A stretch of DNA of 43,295 nt from an uncultured Eubacterium sp. Its GTDB lineage: Bacteria > Bacillota > Clostridia > Lachnospirales > Lachnospiraceae. The position numbers and the translations under genes are program-made. The notes beneath the pieces are model-generated. The model was given only the letters and a program-made list of their open reading frames with translations. It was not told the DNA's origin and made no database searches. How positions within the stretch are numbered: position 1 is the stretch's first letter; each line of letters starts with the position of its first letter. This document shows positions 32,155-40,994 of the stretch, one piece after another. The stretch is from assembly GCA_910580075.1 (NCBI GenBank), contig CAJTVR010000019.1:1-43295 (forward strand), written 5' to 3'.

Positions 32155-33915
32155 ATGAATGGGACAAAAACAAATAACAGGAAAAAAATCGTAACTGTTT
32201 TTTTCTGCATATTTCTTGCCATGCTGTTTTTAGCAGGAAGACTTGTGTACCTGATGGTTTTCCAGTCGGTATATTACAGCGCAAAGGCACAGGATCTGCA
32301 TGAAAGAGAACGTGACATTAAGGCAGCACGCGGCAAAATCTTAGACATTAACGGCAAAGTACTCGCTTCTAACCGCAGCGTCTGCACGATCTCTGTCATA
32401 CACAGCCAGATAAAAGAAGCAGAGCGGGTTATTGAGGTGCTTTCCAAAGAACTGGATATGGATCAGGAAACCGTCCGTAAAAGAGTCGAAAAAATAAGCT
32501 CCATTGAACGGATTAAGTCCAATGTTTCTAAGAAGACCGGAGATAAAATAAGGGACTATAAGCTGGCCGGCGTAAAGGTGGATGAAGATTACAAAAGGCA
32601 TTACCTGTACGGCACGCTTGCTTCCAAAGTACTTGGATTTACCGGAGGAGACAATCAGGGAATTATCGGATTAGAAGTCGTGTATGACGATAAAATGATG
32701 GGCACAAACGGCAAGATTTTAACGCTGACCGATGCAAGAGGCGTAGAGCTGGCAGATGCAGGGGAGACGAGGAGAAATCCTATAGACGGTAATAACCTGC
32801 GCATCAGCCTCGATTACAATATTCAGATGTATGCCCAGCAGGCTGCTGAAAAAGCTATGCAGGCAAAGGAAGCAGACAGTGTAAGCATAGTTATCATGAA
32901 GCCTTCCAACGGGGAAATCATGGCTATGGTAAATCTGCCTGAGTTTGATTTAAATAACCCTTATGAACTGCCGGAAGGCACAAAGTATAAAAACCAGCAG
33001 GAAAAACAAAACCTGTTAAACCAGATGTGGCGTAACGGCTGTATCAATGATACGTATGAACCGGGTTCTACATTTAAGGTCATTACGGCATCCGCAGCAT
33101 TAGAAGCAGGTGTCGTATCATTAAATGATAATTTTTACTGTCCCGGATATAAAATCGTAGAAGACCGCAAAATCCGGTGTGCACGTACAAGCGGGCACGG
33201 CCCGGAAAGCTTTGTACAGGGACTTCAAAACTCCTGTAATCCGGTATTTATTGAACTTGGCATGCGGCTGGGCACAGAAGCGTATTATAAATATTTCAGA
33301 CAGTTCGGGCTGCTTTCCAAAACCGGAATTGACCTGCCTGGAGAGGCCAGGACGATTATGCATGAAAAAAAGAACATCGGACAGGTGGAACTTGCCACCA
33401 TTTCTTTCGGACAGTCCTTTCAGATTACGCCGGTACAGCTTGCATCTACGATTTCTTCCCTGATTAACGGCGGGAAGCGCGTGACGCCGCATTTTGGCGT
33501 TCAGGTGGAAGATCAGGAAGGAAATGTCATAGAAGTCTTTGACTACACTCCGAAAAAACAGATTTTAAGCGAAAAGACTTCTGCTACGATGCGGACACTG
33601 TTAGAAACTGTCGTGTCCGAAGGCGGCGGAAACAAAGCGTATATTGAGGGATACCAGATTGGAGGAAAGACAGCTACTTCCCAGACACTGCCAAGAAGCG
33701 CACACCGTTATATATCTTCTTTTATGTGCTTTGCACCCGCAGATGATCCGCAGGTCTTATGCCTTGTCATTATCAACAATCCGACGGGTGTATACTACGG
33801 CGGCACAATAGCAGCACCAGTGGCTAAGGAAATGTTTTTAAACATTCTGCCGTATCTTGGCATTGAGCGTGATCCTGCAGCTGTCCAGGATACAGAAAGC
33901 GGGCCGCAGGAGTGA
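32155..33915 (+). CDS. spoVD: class B penicillin-binding protein (SpoVD-like)
   Basis: This 586-residue protein has a membrane anchor (VTVFFCIFLAMLFLAGRLVYL), a dimerisation domain (RDIKAARGKILDINGKVLASN, GFTGGDNQGIIGLE) and a transpeptidase domain. Motifs are STFK in YEPGSTFKVIT, SCN in QNSCNPVF, and KTAT in GGKTATSQTLPR, where KTGT is usual, so the third motif carries Ala for Gly. Position after a first class B PBP and before mraY matches Bacillus spoVD, the cortex-specific enzyme; no PASTA domain is present. The SpoVD name is by position and could be wrong. Its Shine-Dalgarno is buried in the hairpin at 32102-32148, so it may be controlled separately from the rest of the operon. Confidence 0.82.
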   Translation: MNGTKTNNRKKIVTVFFCIFLAMLFLAGRLVYLMVFQSVYYSAKAQDLHERERDIKAARGKILDINGKVLASNRSVCTISVIHSQIKEAERVIEVLSKELDMDQETVRKRVEKISSIERIKSNVSKKTGDKIRDYKLAGVKVDEDYKRHYLYGTLASKVLGFTGGDNQGIIGLEVVYDDKMMGTNGKILTLTDARGVELADAGETRRNPIDGNNLRISLDYNIQMYAQQAAEKAMQAKEADSVSIVIMKPSNGEIMAMVNLPEFDLNNPYELPEGTKYKNQQEKQNLLNQMWRNGCINDTYEPGSTFKVITASAALEAGVVSLNDNFYCPGYKIVEDRKIRCARTSGHGPESFVQGLQNSCNPVFIELGMRLGTEAYYKYFRQFGLLSKTGIDLPGEARTIMHEKKNIGQVELATISFGQSFQITPVQLASTISSLINGGKRVTPHFGVQVEDQEGNVIEVFDYTPKKQILSEKTSATMRTLLETVVSEGGGNKAYIEGYQIGGKTATSQTLPRSAHRYISSFMCFAPADDPQVLCLVIINNPTGVYYGGTIAAPVAKEMFLNILPYLGIERDPAAVQDTESGPQE

Positions 33916-34113
33916 TCATCTGCAGTCTGAGAGGTTTTTATGATAAGCACAGGCTGATTTGATTTGTAACAGTTTCACTGGATGATCTGAACTGAGGCAT
34001 CCTGGTTTTAAGAAAGGAGTGATTCTGTCTGATTGCCTCTTGAAACCTGAAGAAAAATCCGTTATACTTAGTTTTTAGGCAGCAGCATGACAAATGAAAG
34101 AAGGATAAAGAGA

Positions 34114-35082
34114 ATGATACAGCAGGTGGTTGATTTTCACTACATTTTTGCAGTAATTGCCGCATTTGCGGTTACGGCGCTTTTAGGGCCTTTGATGATA
34201 CCGCTTTTACGAAGGCTGAAAGTAGGAAATACAGAACGCGAGGAATTAAAATCTCATCAAAAGAAAACAGGCACGCCGACAATGGGGGGACTGATGATCT
34301 TAACGGCAGTCATTGTCACATCGCTATTTTTTATATCCTCCTGTCCGAAAATCATACCGATTTTATTTGTGACAGTCGGATTCGGGGTGATTGGATTTTT
34401 TGATGATTATCTGAAAGTCGTATTAAAACGTTCAGACGGACTTTTTGCCTGGCAGAAAATGATACTGGAAATTGTAGTCACTGCTATTTTTGCCATATAT
34501 CTGGTCAGGTTTTCGGATGTGCCGCTTACCATGCTCATACCGTTTTCCGGGGGAAAGTATGCAGATTTTGGCTGGCTGGCACTGCCGGTACTGTTTCTGG
34601 CAGTCATAGGGACTGTTAACGGAGCTAATTTTACGGATGGCATAGACGGGCTGGCTACCAGTGTGACCATATTAATTTCAACATTTTTTTCGGTTGTAGC
34701 CATTGGCACGAACAGCGGGATAGAACCGATTACATGCGCGGTTACAGGCGCGCTGCTTGGATTTTTACTGTTTAATGTATATCCGGCCAGTGTTTTTATG
34801 GGAGATACCGGTTCTCTGGCGTTAGGAGGCTTTGTGGCGTCTGCTGCATATATGATGCAGATGCCGATGTTTATTCTGATTGTGGCGCTGATTTACTGGG
34901 TTGAGATTTTATCAGTTATGATTCAGGTAGGCTATTTTAAACTTACACACGGAAAACGGATTTTCCGCATGGCTCCCATACATCATCATTTTGAACTGGG
35001 AGGATGGTCTGAGACAAAAGTAGTTGCAGTATTTTCTATTATTACAACGCTTTTATGCCTGGTCGCATATATGGGACTTTAA
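34114..35082 (+). CDS. mraY: phospho-N-acetylmuramoyl-pentapeptide-transferase
   Basis: This 322-residue polytopic enzyme moves phospho-MurNAc-pentapeptide from UDP to undecaprenyl phosphate, making lipid I. Motifs visible are SHQKKTGTPTMGGL, FFDDYLKV (Asp pair at the active site), NFTDGIDGLA, FMGDTGSLALGG and the APIHHHFE loop. About ten membrane segments are apparent. ATG 34114 has AGAAGG nine bases upstream; an in-frame ATG at 34087 is less favoured. It follows the second PBP after about 200 bp, where no promoter was firmly seen, and precedes murD by 22 bases. Confidence 0.96.
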   Translation: MIQQVVDFHYIFAVIAAFAVTALLGPLMIPLLRRLKVGNTEREELKSHQKKTGTPTMGGLMILTAVIVTSLFFISSCPKIIPILFVTVGFGVIGFFDDYLKVVLKRSDGLFAWQKMILEIVVTAIFAIYLVRFSDVPLTMLIPFSGGKYADFGWLALPVLFLAVIGTVNGANFTDGIDGLATSVTILISTFFSVVAIGTNSGIEPITCAVTGALLGFLLFNVYPASVFMGDTGSLALGGFVASAAYMMQMPMFILIVALIYWVEILSVMIQVGYFKLTHGKRIFRMAPIHHHFELGGWSETKVVAVFSIITTLLCLVAYMGL

Positions 35083-35104
35083 AGGCACATAAGGAGGAAA
35101 CAGG

Positions 35105-36475
35105 ATGGGTATCAGCATAAAAGGAAAAAAGGTTCTTGTATTCGGAGCAGGAAAAAGCGGGATTGCTTCCGTAAAACTGCTTTTGGAAAAAGGTGCCGAT
35201 ACAGTATTATATGACAACGGAAAAAATCTGTGCGAATCAGATATCCGCAAAAAATCAGAAGTATTAAAAGGCGTTCGTATTATAACAGGTGAGTTAAAAG
35301 ATACAGAGATCGAAGAGCTTTCTCTTGCAGTTTTAAGTCCGGGGGTTCCGTTAGACCTTGCGGAAGTAAAAAAATTAAAAGCGCATGGAATAAAACTGTG
35401 GGGAGAAATAGAACTGGCTTATCAGTTTGCAAAGGGGCGGCTTATTGCGATTACCGGTACAAATGGAAAGACGACGACAACGGCTCTGACCGGAGAAATT
35501 TTAAAAAGTTTTTATCAGGACGTAGAAGTGGCCGGCAATATCGGGATTCCATATACGTCGCTGGTAACCCGGATGACACAGGATACCGTAACTGTGGCAG
35601 AAATCAGCAGCTTTCAGCTGGAAACAGCAGATACGTTCTGCCCGGAAATTTCTGTCATTTTAAATATTACTCCGGATCATTTAAACAGACATCATACGAT
35701 GGAATGTTATATATCCATGAAAGAGTCCATAACGAAAAACCAGAAGCCGGGCCAGTACTGCATACTGAATTATGAAGATGAAACACTCAGGGATTTTGGA
35801 AAGACGCTTTCTTTAAATGTAATTTATTTTAGCAGTAAAAGAAAGCTGGAAAAAGGCCTGTACTTAGATGAAAACACCATTTATCTGGCAGGGGACGATG
35901 GGGTAAAAAAGGTTGCGGACACTGGCGAATTAAATCTGCTGGGCATTCATAATTATGAAAATGTAATGGCAGCCGCAGCCGCAGCATCTGCAGCCGGCGT
36001 TCCGCTGGAAAAAATTACCGAAGTATTGAAAACTTTCCAGGCTGTAGAGCATAGAATAGAATATGTGGGAGAATTTGACGGTGTACGCTATTACAATGAT
36101 TCGAAAGCTACGAATACAGATGCTGCCATTCAGGGCATACGTGCAATGCAGCGTCCGGTATATTTAATTGGCGGCGGATACGATAAACAGGCAGAATACG
36201 GCAGCTGGATTGATGCATTTGAAGGGAAGGTTAAAAAACTTGTTTTAATAGGGGAAACAAAGGAAAATATTGCAAAAGCAGCGAAAGAAAAAGGCTTTAC
36301 GGATACGGTGATGTGCCAGTCTTTTGAAGAGGCTGTAAATTACTGCCGGGACAGTGCGCAGCCGGGAGAGGCGGTTTTACTCTCGCCTGCATGTGCAAGC
36401 TGGGATATGTTTAAAAGTTATGAAGAACGGGGGAGAAGGTTTAAAGAAATCGTAAGAGGATTAAAGCTCTGCTGA
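35105..36475 (+). CDS. murD: UDP-N-acetylmuramoylalanine--D-glutamate ligase
   Basis: This 456-residue cytoplasmic Mur ligase adds D-Glu to UDP-MurNAc-L-Ala. It has an N-terminal Rossmann-like region (KKVLVFGAGKSGIASVKLLL), the ATP loop GTNGKTTTTALTGEILKSF, NITPDHLNRHHTMECY and HRIEYVGEFDGVRYYNDSKATN. The C-terminal signature is LLSPACASWDMFKSYEERG. Length and all motifs are normal. AAGGAGGAAACAGG gives a strong start. It lies between mraY and ftsW; the other Mur ligases (murC, murE, murF) are not in this cluster. Confidence 0.97.
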   Translation: MGISIKGKKVLVFGAGKSGIASVKLLLEKGADTVLYDNGKNLCESDIRKKSEVLKGVRIITGELKDTEIEELSLAVLSPGVPLDLAEVKKLKAHGIKLWGEIELAYQFAKGRLIAITGTNGKTTTTALTGEILKSFYQDVEVAGNIGIPYTSLVTRMTQDTVTVAEISSFQLETADTFCPEISVILNITPDHLNRHHTMECYISMKESITKNQKPGQYCILNYEDETLRDFGKTLSLNVIYFSSKRKLEKGLYLDENTIYLAGDDGVKKVADTGELNLLGIHNYENVMAAAAAASAAGVPLEKITEVLKTFQAVEHRIEYVGEFDGVRYYNDSKATNTDAAIQGIRAMQRPVYLIGGGYDKQAEYGSWIDAFEGKVKKLVLIGETKENIAKAAKEKGFTDTVMCQSFEEAVNYCRDSAQPGEAVLLSPACASWDMFKSYEERGRRFKEIVRGLKLC

Positions 36476-36553
36476 CTGGCTGAGCCTTAAGAACCAAAGA
36501 TGCCGGAAGACAAATCCGGGACGAATGGAAAAGAATGATCAGGAGTTGCAAGA

Positions 36554-37684
36554 GTGGGCAGACGGAACAAGGGGAAGCAAAAGAAAACAAAATATTGTGA
36601 TTACAGTCTGTTGTTTCTGGTGATTTTTCTGCTGGGATTCGGGCTGGTTATGCTTTACAGCGTCAGCGCTTATAATGCAAACATAAAATATAACGATACT
36701 ATGCATTATTTAAGGCGCCAGGGATTTGCCGCTATACTTGGAATTACAGCAATGATTGTTATTTCCAGGATTGATTACCATATATGGATTCATTTCGGGA
36801 ATCTTGCTTATTTTCTGGCGCTTGTTCTGTGTATTATCGTTATTTTTGTAGCAGATGAAAGAAACGGCTCTGCCAGATGGCTGCCGTTAGGGCCATTAAG
36901 TTTCCAGCCGTCTGAGCTGGCAAAACTTGCCACGATTTTATTTTTGTCAGGAATCGTATGCCGCATACCAAAACAGATTGGAAAATTTATGAATCTTATT
37001 AAAGTCATGGCAATGACGATACCGCTTTTTGGGGCAGTGGCGTATACAAACTTAAGTACGGCAATTATTATTATGGGGATCTCCATTGTCATTACTTTTG
37101 TGGCAAGTCCGAAATACTGGCAGTTTATTGCTATGGGCGGTGTCGGTATCTGTGGGGGAGGCGTACTGTTTATTATGGCAGCTACTTACCGCATGGACCG
37201 TATTGACGCATGGCTTCATCCGGAGGAGTATACGACCGGAACAGCGTTTCAGACACTCCAGGGGCTGTATGCCATCGGTTCGGGAGGACTGTTCGGCAAA
37301 GGGCTCGGGCAGAGTATGCAAAAACTCGGTTTTGTACCGGAGGCGCAGAATGATATGATTTTTTCGATTATCTGCGAGGAGCTGGGACTGTTTGGAGCAG
37401 TCTGCGTCATCCTGCTGTTTCTGCTGATGATCTGGAGGCTGATGGTGATAGCAAATAATGCAGCGGATTTATACGGTGCGCTGATTGTATCAGGAATTAT
37501 GGCACATATTGCGATCCAGGTTATTTTAAATATTGCCGTTGTTACAAATACGATTCCAAATACCGGTATTACGCTGCCGTTTATCAGTTACGGAGGCACG
37601 TCAACCAGTTTTCTTTTAGCGGAAATGGGGCTTGCACTGGGCGTATCAAGGGGAATCCGGCTGGAAGGTTCAGATCATGATTAA
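36554..37684 (+). CDS. ftsW: septal peptidoglycan glycosyltransferase FtsW
   Basis: This 376-residue SEDS-family protein has about ten membrane segments. Signature elements are FLLGFGLVMLYSVSAY near the start, the catalytic-region motif LGPLSFQPSELAKLA, FVPEAQNDMIFSIICEE with the conserved Asp, and ITLPFISYGGTSTSF. FtsW polymerises lipid II at the septum with a class B PBP partner, here most likely the first PBP of the cluster. The GTG start at 36554 has AGGAG eight bases upstream. Its end overlaps the ftsQ start by eight bases. A RodA-type paralogue is an alternative, but the dcw position favours FtsW. The usual murG between ftsW and ftsQ is missing. Confidence 0.93.
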   Translation: MGRRNKGKQKKTKYCDYSLLFLVIFLLGFGLVMLYSVSAYNANIKYNDTMHYLRRQGFAAILGITAMIVISRIDYHIWIHFGNLAYFLALVLCIIVIFVADERNGSARWLPLGPLSFQPSELAKLATILFLSGIVCRIPKQIGKFMNLIKVMAMTIPLFGAVAYTNLSTAIIIMGISIVITFVASPKYWQFIAMGGVGICGGGVLFIMAATYRMDRIDAWLHPEEYTTGTAFQTLQGLYAIGSGGLFGKGLGQSMQKLGFVPEAQNDMIFSIICEELGLFGAVCVILLFLLMIWRLMVIANNAADLYGALIVSGIMAHIAIQVILNIAVVTNTIPNTGITLPFISYGGTSTSFLLAEMGLALGVSRGIRLEGSDHD

Positions 37685-38414
37685 GAAAAAGCGAAGAAAG
37701 AGGGCAAGAAGAAAACGGACACTGATATCGGTGCTTGTTTTTACCGGCGTTGCGGCAGTTTTATTACTAATCGGCATCACAGGCTTTAAATTAAAAGAAG
37801 TTAAGGTAACCGGCAATGAACTGTATACCAATAAACAGATTCGTGAAAGTGTGCTGAATGATGAATACTCATGGAATACACTGTATGTCGTATTAAAATA
37901 CAAAATGTTTAAGATGCGGGAAATCCCATTTATAGATGAAATGGAGATCGAAATGCTCTCGCCTCATAAAATTCAGATAAAAGTATATGAAAAAGCGATT
38001 ATCGGGTACATAGAAGCAAATAACCAGAATGTTTATTTTGACAAAGACGGATTCGTCGTAGAAATATCCAAAAGGCTGATTGAGAATGTTCCAAGGGTCG
38101 AAGGCATAGAATGCCGCGAAGTAGTCGTATATGAAAAATTAAATTTAAAAGATCAGGAGTCGTTAAGCCTCTTGCTGACATTCTCAAACCAGCTGGAAAA
38201 ATATGAACTGGTGCCAAAGACCATTGCTTTTCTGGAAACCGGCCTGTCTGTGGATTTTGGAAAAGTGCAGGCTGTGATCGGAGATTCGCAGTATCTGATT
38301 GAAAAGGTCATGCGCTTAGATGCGATTATCCCGCAGCTTGGGGATAAAAAAGGCACGCTTCATCTGGAAAACTGGACGCCGCTTAATACGGATGCTGTTT
38401 TTGCTCCGGATTAG
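37677..38414 (+). CDS. ftsQ: cell division protein FtsQ/DivIB
   Basis: This 245-residue bitopic protein has a short, very basic cytoplasmic tail (MIKKKRRKRARRKR) and one membrane segment (LISVLVFTGVAAVLLLIGITG). A POTRA domain follows (FKLKEVKVTGNELYTNKQI, with HKIQIKVYEKAIIGYIE), then the FtsQ/DivIB beta domain (VYFDKDGFVVEISKR, VPRVEGIE). It bridges FtsL and FtsB/DivIC to the septal synthase. ATG 37677 overlaps the end of ftsW and has GGAAGG nine bases upstream, so the two are translationally coupled. It ends before the ftsZ promoter. Confidence 0.92.
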   Translation: MIKKKRRKRARRKRTLISVLVFTGVAAVLLLIGITGFKLKEVKVTGNELYTNKQIRESVLNDEYSWNTLYVVLKYKMFKMREIPFIDEMEIEMLSPHKIQIKVYEKAIIGYIEANNQNVYFDKDGFVVEISKRLIENVPRVEGIECREVVVYEKLNLKDQESLSLLLTFSNQLEKYELVPKTIAFLETGLSVDFGKVQAVIGDSQYLIEKVMRLDAIIPQLGDKKGTLHLENWTPLNTDAVFAPD

Positions 38415-38459
38415 CAGCGTCTGGATATGGAAGAGATTTAAATTTTTTGAAAAAACTGG

Positions 38460-38488
38460 TTGATTTCACGCGCAAAAAATAATATGAT
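38460..38488 (+). promoter_or_regulatory. promoter of ftsZ
   Basis: TTGATT (38460-38465) and TATGAT (38483-38488) are 17 bases apart, 72 bp before the start. This lets ftsZ be expressed apart from the long upstream operon. Confidence 0.7.
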
Positions 38489-38560
38489 AGAATACAGAGT
38501 ATGTTTTGTGTCTGGATCACACTGGCACAGGATAATGTATAAATTAAGGAGGTATTACCT

Positions 38561-39778
38561 TTGCTTGAAATTACAACAACGGAAGCAGATTCCAGTGCAA
38601 AAATCATTGTTATAGGGGTCGGTGGGGCAGGTAACAATGCAGTAAATAGAATGATTGACGAAAATATCGGCGGCGTAGAGTTCGTCGGTGTAAATACAGA
38701 TAAACAGGCCCTGATGCTTTGCAAAGCGCCTACACTGATTCAGATTGGCGAGAAACTGACCAAAGGGCTTGGTGCCGGAGCAGATCCGGAAGTTGGCATG
38801 AAAGCTGCAGAAGAAAGTGCGGACGAGCTGTCTGCTGCTGTCGAAGGGGCAGATATGATTTTCGTCACCTGCGGCATGGGCGGCGGTACAGGAACAGGTG
38901 CTGCGCCGGTAGTAGCGAAAATAGCCAAAGATAAAGGAATATTAACAGTTGGTGTCGTAACAAAACCATTTACGTTTGAGGCGAAAGCCCGTATGGTAAA
39001 TGCGATATCGGGCATTGAGCGCTTAAAAGAGGGCGTGGATACTCTGATTGTAATTCCAAATGACAAGCTGTTAGAAATTGTGGACCGCAGAACGACGATG
39101 CCGGATGCTTTAAAAAAGGCAGACGAAGTGCTTCAGCAGGGTGTACAGGGTATTACGGACCTGATTAATCTGCCTGCTTTAATTAATCTGGACTTTGCAG
39201 ATGTGCAGACAGTTATGAAGGATAAAGGACTGGCACATATCGGAATCGGGCAGTCGAAAGGCGATGAAAAAGCAATTGAAGCAGTAAAACTGGCTGTTTC
39301 ATCGCCTCTGCTGGATACGGATATCTGCGGTGCTACACATGTAATTATAAATATTTCGGGTGCAATTTCCCTTTTGGATGCAAATGATGCAGTTGGTTAT
39401 GTACGTGATTTAGTCGGGGAGAATGCGAATATTATATTCGGGGCTAAATATGACGAATCACGCTCGGACGAGGCTACCATAACGGTGATTGCTACAGGAA
39501 TTGAGGACGTAGAGGCCCAGCCGGCACCGGCACTGATGCCTGGCATGGGTGCCCTGAAATACGGCAATACCGGAACAGGCATAAACCGTCCTTCCCAGGC
39601 AGCATTTTCACCGCGACAGAATACGGCAGCTGCATCTTCGCAAAGCGGTTATAATGTGAACCCGGCAGGAGCTGCACCGCAGCCGGTATACGGAATTAAC
39701 AAACCGAAAAAACCGGAGAGTTCTGTTCCTGTAAGGGATATTAAAATCCCTGGCTTTCTGCAGAATCCGAAGAAGTAG
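38561..39778 (+). CDS. ftsZ: cell division protein FtsZ
   Basis: This 405-residue tubulin homologue forms the cytokinetic ring. It shows KIIVIGVGGAGNNAVNRMI, VNTDKQAL, the GTP signature CGMGGGTGTGAAPVVA, and the T7-loop region DLINLPALINLDFADV with its catalytic Asp. After a Pro/Ala/Asn-rich linker comes the conserved C-terminal peptide DIKIPGFLQNPKK, which binds FtsA, SepF or ZapA-like partners. The start is TTG at 38561 with a perfect AAGGAGG eight bases upstream, giving the family N-terminus MLEI. A promoter and a following terminator make it largely independent. No ftsA lies upstream, as in many Clostridia. Confidence 0.98.
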   Translation: MLEITTTEADSSAKIIVIGVGGAGNNAVNRMIDENIGGVEFVGVNTDKQALMLCKAPTLIQIGEKLTKGLGAGADPEVGMKAAEESADELSAAVEGADMIFVTCGMGGGTGTGAAPVVAKIAKDKGILTVGVVTKPFTFEAKARMVNAISGIERLKEGVDTLIVIPNDKLLEIVDRRTTMPDALKKADEVLQQGVQGITDLINLPALINLDFADVQTVMKDKGLAHIGIGQSKGDEKAIEAVKLAVSSPLLDTDICGATHVIINISGAISLLDANDAVGYVRDLVGENANIIFGAKYDESRSDEATITVIATGIEDVEAQPAPALMPGMGALKYGNTGTGINRPSQAAFSPRQNTAAASSQSGYNVNPAGAAPQPVYGINKPKKPESSVPVRDIKIPGFLQNPKK

Positions 39779-39900
39779 GCCGGATGCGTGATACGTACGG
39801 AATGAGTTATGATACATATTTGCAGTGGAATGTCAGCTGGAAAGGAAATCTGCGCAGATTTGCGCAAACGAAAATAAAATATGCTGGTGATAGGGCAAAG

Positions 39901-39950
39901 GCTGCCTGGGAAGGGATTGTGAGATAATCCCATAATCCAGGCGGCTTTTT
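39901..39950 (+). terminator. terminator after ftsZ
   Basis: GCTGCCTGG (39901-39909) pairs with CCAGGCGGC (39937-39945) with one G-T pair, followed by TTTTT. A nested GGGATT/AATCCC stem strengthens it. Confidence 0.8.
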
Positions 39951-40036
39951 CTGATGCCCGCAGAAAAGGCCGTCAGGATCATGATACAGCTTTCTTTCAA
40001 AACATTGAGTCTTGTGCAGCTTAAATTTTACACAGT

Positions 40037-40121
40037 CAGGTTTGATGAAGGAAAACTTTCATTATGCGGTCTGCATGCTGACACTTTTTCCTGCACAAAC
40101 CTGAAAGTTTGACATTTTTTT
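40037..40121 (+). promoter_or_regulatory. structured leader before spoIIGA with alternative stems
   Basis: CAGGTTTG (40037-40044) pairs with CAAACCTG (40096-40103), enclosing AGGAAAA/TTTTCCT. In competition, AAACTTTCA (40053-40061) pairs exactly with TGAAAGTTT (40102-40110), which is followed by GACA and seven T. The two folds overlap and cannot both form fully, as in a terminator/antiterminator. No family was recognised. Confidence 0.4.
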
Positions 40122-40139
40122 GCGCCTCCATAGAATAAA

Positions 40140-40166
40140 ATAAAAAAGAGCTGCAAATCATGCAGC
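40140..40166 (-). terminator. small minus-strand terminator-like hairpin
   Basis: GCTGCA (40150-40155) and TGCAGC (40161-40166) with a 5-base loop are preceded on the plus strand by TAAAAAAGA, which reads as a U-run on the minus strand. No minus-strand gene is present, so it may instead be a leader hairpin of spoIIGA. Confidence 0.35.
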
Positions 40167-40181
40167 CTGTCAGAGACGGAG

Positions 40182-40994
40182 GTGGATGCAATATATGAAG
40201 TTTACATAGATGTACTGGCCATGAACAATTTTTTTGCGGATCTGGCGGCATTGCTGGCGGTGAACATTTTTTTGAAAAGGAGGGTACGCGCGCACCGGAT
40301 CTTAGCAGGAGCCGTACTTGGGACAGCCGGAAGCTGCGCAGCGTTCCTGTTTACCAGGCAGATGGCTGCTTATCTGCTGCTGGTGCATTTTGCAGTCAAT
40401 CCTGCTGTGCTCCTGTTCTGCTTCCGTGAAAAAACGAGACAGGATTTTTTTGCAGACCTCTGCGGCGGCTATTTTGCATTTCTGATTATAGGCGGGATTA
40501 CGGAATGGCTGTATGAGGGAGGAAATGGCTGGTTCTCTTATAAGATGGCATTGTCTGCAGCCCTGATACTGCTTTTTGCAGCGCTGCTGTGGGTGAAAAA
40601 ACAGTTTAAAAACCGAATCCGTTATTTTGAAGCGGAAATCTGTCAGGACGGCAAAAAGATTTGTTTAAAAGCACTTTCGGACAGCGGGAATCTGCTGCAT
40701 GATCCTTATACAGGAAAAGCGGTCAGCATGATTGACCGCAGGATTTATGAAGCAGCCTATGGAAAGACAGGGGCGGTGCGCCTGATTCCATACGAATCAC
40801 TCGGATGCCGGCACGGGCTGCTGGAAGCAGTGACAATTGAGGAATTAAGCTATATATATGGAAGCTGTGAAAAGAAAATACAAAAGGCCGTGCTGGGACT
40901 GGCAGACCATGCATTGTTTGAAAAGAAACCATATCAGATAATCATAAATCCACAGGAAAATCCAACAGGAGGCAGGTATGAAAAGGACGGGTAG
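40182..40994 (+). CDS. spoIIGA: sporulation sigma-E processing peptidase SpoIIGA
   Basis: This is a 270-residue membrane-bound aspartic protease that cleaves pro-sigma-E after the asymmetric septum forms. About five membrane segments fill residues 10-140 (VYIDVLAMNNFFADLAALLAV near the start). The cytoplasmic protease domain has the active-site motif ALSDSGNLLHDPYTGKAV, where DSG is the catalytic Asp. The N-terminus is odd: GTG 40182 overlaps the GGAGG itself, and the only codon at normal spacing is ATA 40191. No in-frame ATG fits until the Met in VLAMNN. The start is therefore uncertain, and a family-like IYEVYIDVL start suggests ATG mutated to ATA. It overlaps sigE by 17 bases. Confidence 0.9.
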   Translation: MDAIYEVYIDVLAMNNFFADLAALLAVNIFLKRRVRAHRILAGAVLGTAGSCAAFLFTRQMAAYLLLVHFAVNPAVLLFCFREKTRQDFFADLCGGYFAFLIIGGITEWLYEGGNGWFSYKMALSAALILLFAALLWVKKQFKNRIRYFEAEICQDGKKICLKALSDSGNLLHDPYTGKAVSMIDRRIYEAAYGKTGAVRLIPYESLGCRHGLLEAVTIEELSYIYGSCEKKIQKAVLGLADHALFEKKPYQIIINPQENPTGGRYEKDG

